A stretch of 6,055 nt of DNA from positions 2,866-8,920 of the forward strand of contig DBKW01000009.1 in assembly GCA_002298665.1 (NCBI GenBank), read 5' to 3'. A program made the position numbers and the translations under genes. Shown here piece after piece: positions 1-4,680 of this stretch. The DNA comes from Verrucomicrobia bacterium UBA740 (GTDB lineage: Bacteria > Verrucomicrobiota > Kiritimatiellia > RFP12 > UBA1067). The notes beneath the pieces are model-generated. The model was not told where the DNA came from. It saw only the letters and a list, made by a program, of their open reading frames with translations, and ran no database searches. Numbering within the stretch: position 1 is the stretch's first letter; every line of letters starts with the position of its first letter.

Positions 1-198
1 GCCGTCGCAGATGCAGGCGAGCATGAGCGCGTAGAGGGCCGGGACGAACCGCCCCTCGCTCGCGAGCGAAATGGACGTCACCCCGGCGCAAGCGGCCGTC
101 GCCGTGATCAGATTGGGGAAAAGCGCGCGCAGCGGCACTTCCTCCGCGCGCCCTTCTCGATTCCTTCTTTTGCGTCCCCGCAACCTGAACTTGCCCAT
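1..198 (-). CDS. pssA: CDP-diacylglycerol--serine O-phosphatidyltransferase, N-terminal 66 residues (cut by window edge)
   Basis: PssA joins serine to CDP-diacylglycerol to make phosphatidylserine, the precursor of phosphatidylethanolamine, at the cytoplasmic membrane. The 66 visible codons are open to the window edge. A basic stretch (R-G-R-K-R-R, about residues 7-12) is followed by LFPNLITATAACAGVTS (27-42), typical of the first membrane helix of the PssA branch of CDP-alcohol phosphatidyltransferases. A second hydrophobic segment (53-64) ends in C-D-G. That Asp-Gly would open the family active-site motif D-G-x2-A-R, whose remainder is outside the window. The start is ATG at 198, preceded by GAGGA, which overlaps the end of infC. 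The gene begins 9 bp after the infC stop, so it is probably cotranscribed. The assignment rests on recognising the N-terminal pattern. Another CDP-alcohol phosphatidyltransferase is the main alternative. Confidence 0.8.
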   Translation of the reverse strand, partial: MGKFRLRGRKRRNREGRAEEVPLRALFPNLITATAACAGVTSISLASEGRFVPALYALMLACICDG

Positions 199-207
199 GG
201 CGTCCTC

Positions 208-798
208 TCAGTTGACTGTGATGCGGATGCCCCCGCCCGTGGCGTCGTCTTTGGACGGCGCCGGCGGACGCGGCGGTTTCGGCGCATTCTTGCGGGGCGG
301 CCCGATGAGGGCGCCCAGAATGCGCCCGAGCGTCTTCGGGGCCTGTTCGACAAAACACTCGTCCTTCAGTTCCTCAAGCACGCGGTTGATGACGTCCTCG
401 CCCAGTTCGCGGTGCGCATTCTCGCGTCCGCGGTACTGGAGCGTCAGCTTGACCTTGCAGCCGTCCTTGATGAAGTCGCGGATCTGGTTCAACTTGTAGT
501 TGAAATCGTTCGTGTCCGTGCCGGGGTGGAACTTGATTTCCTTGACCTTCTGGACCTTCTGGGACTTCCGTGCCTGCTTGGCGCGGATAGACTCCTCGTA
601 TTTGAACTTCCCGTAGTCCATGATTTTGCACACGGGAGGCACCGCGTTCGGCGTGATCTCGACAAGGTCGAGACCGCGCGAATCGGCCAAATGTTGCGCT
701 TCGCGCGTCTGCATGACGCCGAGCATGTTGCCGTTGCTATCAAGTACGCGAACCTGCGGCACGCGGATCTTGTAGTTTACACGAGTGAACTGTGCGAT
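208..798 (-). CDS. infC: Translation initiation factor IF-3, with AUC start codon
   Basis: IF3 binds the 30S subunit, prevents premature 50S joining and checks start codon and initiator tRNA. The product is 196 residues if it starts at the ATC at 798. The N-terminal domain begins RVNYKIRVPQVRVLD (6-20), the usual IF3 opening, and contains P-P-V-C-K-I-M-D-Y-G-K-F-K-Y-E (to residue 68), the family signature. A basic linker helix rich in K, Q and R follows, then the C-terminal domain with KEIKFHPGTDTNDFNYKL and RGRE (123-126). A GTG at 762 would remove the conserved RVN..IR segment and has no ribosome binding site. No ATG, GTG or TTG lies in frame further upstream before the TGA at 804-802. The ATC at 798 follows GAGAGGTGA at ideal distance. 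The C-terminus is odd: the common MVLAP-like end reads ALIGPP here, with a Pro/Lys-rich tail of about 25 residues ending GGGIRITVN. pssA follows, not rpmI-rplT. Confidence 0.93.
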   Translation of the reverse strand: MAQFTRVNYKIRVPQVRVLDSNGNMLGVMQTREAQHLADSRGLDLVEITPNAVPPVCKIMDYGKFKYEESIRAKQARKSQKVQKVKEIKFHPGTDTNDFNYKLNQIRDFIKDGCKVKLTLQYRGRENAHRELGEDVINRVLEELKDECFVEQAPKTLGRILGALIGPPRKNAPKPPRPPAPSKDDATGGGIRITVN

Positions 799-810
799 AT
801 GTCACCTCTC
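796..810 (-). promoter_or_regulatory. infC ribosome binding site and AUC start
   Basis: On the minus strand GAGAGGTGA (810-802) is followed by CAT and then ATC (798-796). GAGGTGA is a 7-base match to the anti-Shine-Dalgarno complement. GAGG lies 6 nt from the ATC, normal spacing. An in-frame TGA at 804-802 closes the frame upstream, so this site decides the start. In E. coli, infC uses AUU, and IF3 represses its own mRNA by rejecting that codon. The same logic is inferred here. Confidence 0.82.
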
Positions 811-834
811 TATTGTTAGATTTCGGATACCACT

Positions 835-867
835 ATTTTACCAAATCGGAGCACCCGAATGCAAGCA
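835..867 (-). promoter_or_regulatory. Putative infC promoter
   Basis: The -10 box is TAAAAT (840-835). The element TGCTTGCATT (867-858) lies upstream with 17 nt between them. Within it TTGCAT (864-859) serves as a poor -35 match, with an 18-nt spacer. The predicted transcript start is near 828, leaving a leader of about 30 nt that contains the ribosome binding site. The same 10-mer at the same distance precedes the argG -10 box, which raises confidence in both. Confidence 0.55.
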
Positions 868-940
868 TCTTTTTGGCTTGCGCGAGAAAAGTCGCGCGAC
901 CCGATACTGCATGCTGGCGGAAGCCCCCTTTGCTTCCGGC
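861..940. repeat. Cluster of small inverted repeats upstream of infC
   Basis: Three small inverted repeats are visible. GCAAGC (861-866) pairs with GCTTGC (876-881). GCGCGA (880-885) pairs with TCGCGC (892-897). CGGAAGC (918-924) pairs with GCTTCCG (932-938). The first two share bases 880-881 and exclude each other, and the first overlaps the putative -35 element. They lie upstream of the predicted infC transcript start, so they would act as RNA only in readthrough transcripts. None has a clear T-run. Function unknown. Confidence 0.4.
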
Positions 941-997
941 CGTCCCGCGCAAGAACCGCCTCGGGACTGGCCCGGTCGGCGACGCCTCGCGCCACGC

Positions 998-1027
998 AAA
1001 ACCGCCCGGGGCGATACCCCTGGGCGG
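998..1027 (-). terminator. Rho-independent terminator after tRNA-Leu
   Basis: On the minus strand CCGCCC-A-GGGG pairs with CCCC-GGGCGG around loop TATCG, giving 10 GC base pairs with one bulged A. TTTT (1001-998) follows at once. It starts 9 bp after the tRNA CCA end and would close the argG-grpE-dnaJ-tRNA unit before the infC promoter. The T-run is short, so termination may be partial. Confidence 0.7.
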
Positions 1028-1036
1028 CTGGCATAC

Positions 1037-1120
1037 TGGTGCGCCTGGTGGGACTCGAACCCACACACGTTTCCGCACGGGAACCTAAATCCCGCGTGTC
1101 TGCCATTTCACCACAGGCGC
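1037..1120 (-). tRNA. tRNA-Leu (anticodon UAG)
   Basis: The gene folds as a class II tRNA. The acceptor arms GCGCCTG (1120-1114) and CAGGCGC (1047-1041) pair fully, followed by discriminator A and an encoded CCA (1039-1037). The D-arm region reads TGGTGAAATGGCAGACACG, typical of tRNA-Leu. The anticodon arm is CGGGA-TTTAGGT-TCCCG, with anticodon TAG, reading CUA and other CUN codons. A long variable arm (TGCGGAAACG region) and the T arm GTGGG-TTCGAGT-CCCAC complete it. It starts 7 bp after the dnaJ stop on the same strand and has no room for its own promoter outside dnaJ. It is therefore probably processed from the dnaJ transcript or driven from within dnaJ. Confidence 0.95.
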
Positions 1121-1127
1121 GCGAAAA

Positions 1128-2330
1128 TCATTTTCTCTGCAGCTTCTCCTTGTGCGCGAGGAAGATGCGCGTGCGATCCGCCAGCGTCTGGGCGTTCGGA
1201 TAGTTTCCGGGCCCTGTCGCTTTCCCGAAAGCCTCGAGCGCGGCTTTCTGGGCGGACGTCAGATTCTGCGGCACTTCGATGACGATATGCGCGTAGACGT
1301 CGCCGGCCGAACCGCCGCGCAACGCCGGCACCCCCTTGCCGTGCAAGACGAGCGTTTTGCCGTCCGCCGTCTTCTCGGGGATGCGCACGCAAGCGACGCC
1401 CGCCGGCGTGGGCACGTCGACCGTGCCGCCCAAGGCCGCGGTGACGGGCGAAACGTAAACCTTGACATGCAAATCCCGTCCGTCGCGCTCGAAGATGTCG
1501 CTTTCCCGCACGCGCAAAAGCACGTACAAATCGCCCGCCGGACCGCCCCGCAGGCCGCCGCCGCCCTTGCCCGCCAGACGCAGGCGCGAACCGTCGTCCA
1601 CGCCCGCCGGAATCGTCAGCTCGATATGCTGCGGCTTGGAGACGTAGCCCGTTCCGCGGCACTTGCGGCACGGATGCGCGATGACCGACCCCGTACCCCC
1701 GCACGTCGGGCAGGTCTGCCGGACCTGGAAGAAGCCGCTCCCGCCAATGACGTATCCCGAGCCGCCGCAGGTCTTGCACGTCGTGCGCCCCTGGCTGTCC
1801 GCGGAACCCGTGCCGTGGCAGGCGTCGCATTCCGTCGGCAAATCGATTTCAATCGTCCGCTTGCTGCCGAATACGGCCTCGTCGAAGTCTATCGTCAGCT
1901 CGAACGTCATGTCATTGCCGCGCTCGGGCGCATTCGGGTCTGCGGCCGCGCGCCGGCGTCCGCCGCGGCGACCACCCCCGAAGTAGCTGCTGAATTCTTC
2001 CGCGCCGCCCCCGCCGAAAAGCGAACTGAAGAGGTCGCCCAGATCCTGGAAGTCTCCACTGTGGGAGAAATCGCGCTTGAAGTCGAATCCGCCCGGACCG
2101 AAGTTCACGCCCTCGTGTCCGAACCGGTCGTATTTCTCGCGCTTTTCAGGGCTGGACAGCACCTCGTAGGCTTCCGAAATCTCGGCGAACTTGTCCTTCG
2201 CCTTGGGATCGTCCGGATTGCGGTCGGGGTGGTACTTCATCGCAAGTTTGCGGTAGGCGGACTTGATCTGGTCCGCCGTCGCATCCCTGGATACGCCCAA
2301 AACTTCGTAATAATCGCGTTTCTGCGCCAT
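1128..2330 (-). CDS. dnaJ: Chaperone protein DnaJ (Hsp40, type I)
   Basis: DnaJ delivers unfolded proteins to DnaK and stimulates its ATPase in the cytoplasm. The 400-residue product has every type I domain. The J domain spans residues 5-70, with HPD at 34-36. A Gly/Phe-rich region runs from about 71 to 120 and is followed by an Arg-rich stretch (121-127). Four CxxCxGxG zinc motifs start at C168 (CDACHGTG), C185 (CKTCGGSG), C207 (CPTCGGTG) and C221 (CRKCRGTG). The C-terminal substrate-binding and dimerisation domains follow (about 232-400), containing PAGVDDGSRLRLAGKG. The length is close to the usual 370-390. The start is ATG at 2330, with AGAGG 6 nt upstream. It lies 19 bp after grpE, so the two are cotranscribed. 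The 3' end runs almost directly into tRNA-Leu. Confidence 0.98.
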   Translation of the reverse strand: MAQKRDYYEVLGVSRDATADQIKSAYRKLAMKYHPDRNPDDPKAKDKFAEISEAYEVLSSPEKREKYDRFGHEGVNFGPGGFDFKRDFSHSGDFQDLGDLFSSLFGGGGAEEFSSYFGGGRRGGRRRAAADPNAPERGNDMTFELTIDFDEAVFGSKRTIEIDLPTECDACHGTGSADSQGRTTCKTCGGSGYVIGGSGFFQVRQTCPTCGGTGSVIAHPCRKCRGTGYVSKPQHIELTIPAGVDDGSRLRLAGKGGGGLRGGPAGDLYVLLRVRESDIFERDGRDLHVKVYVSPVTAALGGTVDVPTPAGVACVRIPEKTADGKTLVLHGKGVPALRGGSAGDVYAHIVIEVPQNLTSAQKAALEAFGKATGPGNYPNAQTLADRTRIFLAHKEKLQRK

Positions 2331-2349
2331 ATTCAGCCTCTAGACTTCC

Positions 2350-2919
2350 TTATTTCGGCTTGCCGGACGACACGACGACTTGCGCCGCGCGCAGGACTTT
2401 GCCCTTGAGCGTCCAGCCGCGCTTGGCTTCGTTGGAGACCTTGCCTTCCTCGATCGAGGGGTGCGGAAGATGCGCAATCGCCTCCATGCGCTCGGTGTCC
2501 AGCGTGTTGCCCACGCTGTCGAACGGCTCGGCGCCGTGTTCCTTCAAGGTCTTCAGCAGGGCGTCCAGGACGAGCTGCACGCCCTTGACGAACGGATCGT
2601 CCGCGCCCTTCTCGCCCGCCGCCTTCTCTAGCGCCAACGCCAGATTGTCCACTGTCGGCAGGATGTCCTTCAGGATATCCGCCTCGGCATAGCGATACGT
2701 GTCCTCGCGATCGCGCGCCGTACGCTTCTTGAAGTTGTCGAAGTCGGCCAGAAGACGCGTATAGAGATCCTTCCAGTCCGGCTGCGCGGGCTTTTCCGGC
2801 GCCTTCTCCGCGGACTTCGCCTCTTTCGCCTCTTCGGACGCCTTGGGGGACTCGGCCGTCTTCGCCGTCTCTTCCGCGGGCTTTTCGGCCGTCTCTTCTT
2901 TCTTGACGTCTTCGCTCAT
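2350..2919 (-). CDS. grpE: Nucleotide exchange factor GrpE
   Basis: GrpE releases ADP from DnaK and so resets the DnaK-DnaJ cycle. The product is 189 residues from the ATG at 2919. The first 45 or so are a disordered Glu/Lys/Ala-rich tail. A long helix follows with LLADFDNFKKRTARDRED (56-73) and DILPTVDNLALALE (85-98), both strong family signatures. The C-terminal beta domain contains RGWTLKGKVLRAAQVVV (167-183). The usual HEAV-type motif reads MEAIAHLP here. I chose ATG 2919 over TTG 2925 because AAAGG lies 7 nt upstream of the ATG. That site is inside the last codons of argG, whose TGA ends 2 bp before the ATG, so the two are probably translationally coupled. No hrcA or dnaK is adjacent. 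Confidence 0.97.
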   Translation of the reverse strand: MSEDVKKEETAEKPAEETAKTAESPKASEEAKEAKSAEKAPEKPAQPDWKDLYTRLLADFDNFKKRTARDREDTYRYAEADILKDILPTVDNLALALEKAAGEKGADDPFVKGVQLVLDALLKTLKEHGAEPFDSVGNTLDTERMEAIAHLPHPSIEEGKVSNEAKRGWTLKGKVLRAAQVVVSSGKPK

Positions 2920-2921
2920 GG

Positions 2922-4154
2922 TCAAGCCTTTATCTGGCCCGCCTTCGCGAGCATTTTCGCCTCGACGCTCTGAATCTCGGCAAAGCCCTGCGAGCTGTGC
3001 GGATTGAGTCCGTCGGAAGCCTCCATGGAGCTGTCCGCCTCGTTGTAGATCGTCGCTTCCAGACCCTTGAGGGACTCGAAGAAGATGTTGCCCTTGTAGA
3101 GGCCCAGCGTGACCTCGGCCGTGGCCTTGTCGGCCCAGACCTGGATCGCCGCGCGGGCGGCCTGGGTGGCCGGGTCGAACCAGCGTCCATCATAGATCTG
3201 GTCGCTCACGACGCGCGAGAGGTACTCGAAGAGGACCGTCGAACGGCGGTCCATCACGCCCTGGTAGATGTACTTGAGGCCCCACGAGAGGACTTCCATG
3301 CCCGGGGCTTCGTAGACGCCGCGGCTCTTCGTGCCGATGATGCGGTTCTCGAGCGCGTGCTTCATGCCGATGCCGTTGCGCCCGCCGATCTCGTTGACCG
3401 CGAGCATGACCTTGTAGGGCGTCATCTTCTTGCCGTTGACCGCCACGCAGCGTCCCTGCTCGAACTTGAGGACGACCTTCTCCACCTTGTCCGGCGCCTG
3501 CTCGGGCCACACGCCCATCGTGGGCTTCACGATGCGCATGGACGTCTCCATGGACTCCAGATCCTCCGCCTCGTGCGAAAGACCGGCGAGGTTCGCGTCC
3601 GTGGAATATTTCTTCTTCGTGCCGACGAACGCCACAATGCCGCGGTCCGCCAAGAAGTCCACCATCTGCGTGCGGCCGGGGAACTTCTTCAGGAGCTCGC
3701 TGTCGCGCCAGGGCGCATACACGCCGAAGGAGGGATCGAACACGTTGACATAGCGCTCGAAGCGCATCTGGTCGTTTCCGCGGCCCGTCGCGCCGTGCAC
3801 CAGGACCGTGCAACCGGCCTTCTTCATCGCCGGCAGGAGCTTCTGCACCGTCACCGCGCGCGCGATGCCCGTCGAGTTCCAGTAGCCGCCGTCGTACATC
3901 GCCTGGCACTTGACCGTCTCGAAACAGATGTCGGCCATCTCCTTCGTCACGTCGACGATCGTCGTCTTGACGCCTGTGGGGGCCATGCGCGCCTTGATGT
4001 CGTTGATGTCCTTCTCGTCGGGCTGGCCGACGTTGGCGGAGAACGCCTTCACGTTCACTCCCGCATCCTTGAGGACGCAGCAAATCGTTTTAGAATCCAG
4101 ACCGCCCGACACGCACACGCCGACGGTTTTGCCTTTGAGATCTTCAAGCTTCAT
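2922..4154 (-). CDS. argG: Argininosuccinate synthase
   Basis: ArgG condenses citrulline and aspartate, using ATP, to argininosuccinate, the second-to-last step of arginine synthesis in the cytoplasm. The product is 410 residues, near the usual 400-450. The N-terminal ATP pyrophosphatase fold shows SGGLDS (16-21), with NVGQPDEKD (41-49) after it. Substrate-site motifs are HGATGRGNDQMRFE (120-133), KKYSTDANLAGLSHEAEDLE (181-200), EIGGRNGIGM (255-264) and ENRIIGTKSRGVYEAPG (269-285). The C-terminal stretch (about 375-410) should form the oligomerisation tail. The start is ATG 4154, preceded by AAAGGA at 7 nt. A GTG at 4181 is in frame but lies in the transcript leader and lacks a binding site. 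It heads the argG-grpE-dnaJ-tRNA unit. No other arginine gene is visible. Confidence 0.97.
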   Translation of the reverse strand: MKLEDLKGKTVGVCVSGGLDSKTICCVLKDAGVNVKAFSANVGQPDEKDINDIKARMAPTGVKTTIVDVTKEMADICFETVKCQAMYDGGYWNSTGIARAVTVQKLLPAMKKAGCTVLVHGATGRGNDQMRFERYVNVFDPSFGVYAPWRDSELLKKFPGRTQMVDFLADRGIVAFVGTKKKYSTDANLAGLSHEAEDLESMETSMRIVKPTMGVWPEQAPDKVEKVVLKFEQGRCVAVNGKKMTPYKVMLAVNEIGGRNGIGMKHALENRIIGTKSRGVYEAPGMEVLSWGLKYIYQGVMDRRSTVLFEYLSRVVSDQIYDGRWFDPATQAARAAIQVWADKATAEVTLGLYKGNIFFESLKGLEATIYNEADSSMEASDGLNPHSSQGFAEIQSVEAKMLAKAGQIKA

Positions 4155-4183
4155 ACTATAGTCCTTTCTCGGAACAGACACAA

Positions 4184-4216
4184 ATTATAGCATAAGCGGC
4201 GGCGAAAATGCAAGCA
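4184..4216 (-). promoter_or_regulatory. Extended -10 promoter of argG
   Basis: On the minus strand TGCTATAAT (4192-4184) is a perfect extended -10 element. TGCTTGCATT (4216-4207) lies 17 nt before the -10 hexamer, identical in sequence and distance to the element before infC. TTGCAT (4213-4208) is only a partial match to TTGACA. The predicted start near 4177 gives a leader of about 22 nt before the argG ATG. No clear arginine-repressor (ARG box) palindrome was recognised here. Confidence 0.78.
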
Positions 4217-4235
4217 CAAAAACCGTTCTCTCGCC

Positions 4236-4287
4236 GACCCCGCCAATCCCGCCACCCACCAATCCTGTCCGTCCTGCACATCCTGTC
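4236..4287. repeat. Degenerate 9-nt tandem repeat, NATCCYGYC type
   Basis: On the plus strand the segment divides into gaccccgcc, aatcccgcc, acccacc (7 nt), aatcctgtc, cgtcctgca and catcctgtc. Five of six units are 9 nt and share TCC or CCC followed by (C/T)G(C/T). On the minus strand it reads as repeated GACAGGATT/GGCGGGATT. It begins about 20 bp upstream of the argG promoter and encodes nothing evident. It may be a dispersed intergenic repeat. Function unknown. Confidence 0.6.
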
Positions 4288-4408
4288 TGAAGCGCACAAA
4301 TTTTCCACTTCTCCGTGCCTTTATACCTCGGTATTAAAACTCCGCGCCCCCATTCTCTAGATTCTCCTACCGGCGGGCGGCACTCGGCTCCCCGCGTCTA
4401 CATTATCT

Positions 4409-4439
4409 CTAACACGGTTAATTACCCCCCCCCTACAAT
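4409..4439 (+). promoter_or_regulatory. Candidate promoter with C9 homopolymer spacer
   Basis: A run of nine C (4425-4433) directly abuts TACAAT (4434-4439), a 5/6 match to the -10 consensus. CTAACA (4409-4414) is a weak -35-like hexamer with a 19-nt spacer containing the run. Homopolymer runs inside promoter spacers can change length by slippage and switch expression, as known for opc of Neisseria meningitidis. Whether this is a working promoter, and what it drives, is inference only. Confidence 0.25.
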
Positions 4440-4555
4440 TCTACAACTCTTCTCGGTCCAAACCGTGCGGGCCGCAAGGGACTGCGACCCCTTTTGAGTG
4501 TGAGTGGATCTCAGAGATCGGGAGGACGGAAGAAGCGAGGAAGGGGCCCCGATGC

Positions 4556-4603
4556 GCGGCGGCGGGCTTCTGCGCTGTCCCGCCGGAGAACGCCGCATGT
4601 TTT
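4556..4603 (+). repeat. GC-rich inverted repeat with short T-run
   Basis: GGCGGG (4561-4566) pairs with CCCGCC (4579-4584) around a 12-nt loop. The outer GCGGC (4556-4560) can pair with GCCGC (4592-4596) across a 7-nt one-sided bulge. ATG and then TTTT (4600-4603) follow. It could be a weak terminator or a leader structure for the downstream channel gene. It has no matching upstream gene to terminate. Confidence 0.35.
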
Positions 4604-4636
4604 CCGCACTTTTCTGTATCCCTGTCGCGTCAAATA

Positions 4637-4645
4637 TGATAAAAT
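4637..4645 (+). promoter_or_regulatory. Putative extended -10 promoter of the channel gene
   Basis: TGATAAAAT (4637-4645) is an extended -10 motif with a 5/6 hexamer, in a local AT-rich patch within GC-rich DNA. No convincing -35 box is seen, and the TGCTTGCATT element of infC and argG is absent. The predicted start near 4652 leaves a leader of about 29 nt before the ATG at 4681. Confidence 0.5.
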
Positions 4646-4680
4646 ATACGGTAATCTTTCAATTCAAAATCAGTATCCGT

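Larger units (their letters stand above)
4288..4636. other. Gene-free divergent intergenic region
   Basis: This stretch between the argG promoter side and the channel gene holds no recognisable protein or RNA gene. It contains ATACC-TC-GGTAT (4323-4334), a C9 run (4425-4433), a weak hairpin-plus-TTTT at about 4468-4495 (GGG.CGCA pairing TGCG.CCC), the 13-base palindrome GATCTC-A-GAGATC (4507-4519), a purine-rich tract (4520-4546), GGGGCCCC (4543-4550) and a GC-rich stem (4556-4596). The reading frame of the downstream channel is open back to about 4504, but codon use upstream of 4681 is unlike the gene. I did not recognise SRP, 6S, RNase P or tmRNA features. Confidence 0.5.

Noticed and set aside
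208..762. GTG at 762 as infC start
   Set aside because: It removes the conserved RVN..IR segment and has no ribosome binding site, whereas ATC at 798 has an excellent one.
1037..1120. tRNA gene as an integration site for a mobile element
   Set aside because: No integrase, no repeated copy of the tRNA 3' end and no change in composition was seen in the window.
1152..2408. Long plus-strand open frame of 418 codons
   Set aside because: It lies antisense to dnaJ, is rich in Arg, Ala and Val as expected from the complement of GC-rich codons, and shows no family motifs or ribosome binding site.
2350..2925. TTG at 2925 as grpE start
   Set aside because: The ATG six bases downstream has better spacing to AAAGG and is a stronger start codon.
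2922..4181. GTG at 4181 as argG start
   Set aside because: It lies about 3 bp after the -10 box, upstream of the predicted transcript start, and ATG 4154 has a clear AAAGGA site.
2997..4190. Long plus-strand open frame of 397 codons
   Set aside because: It is the mirror of argG, with His/Arg/Asp/Val-biased composition and no recognisable domain.
4236..4287. CRISPR array
   Set aside because: Units are only 9 nt, adjoining and without spacers. No cas gene is present.
4520..4550. SRP RNA-like GGAAG string in the purine tract
   Set aside because: The pairing and internal-loop pattern of SRP domain IV around the GGAA loop is absent.
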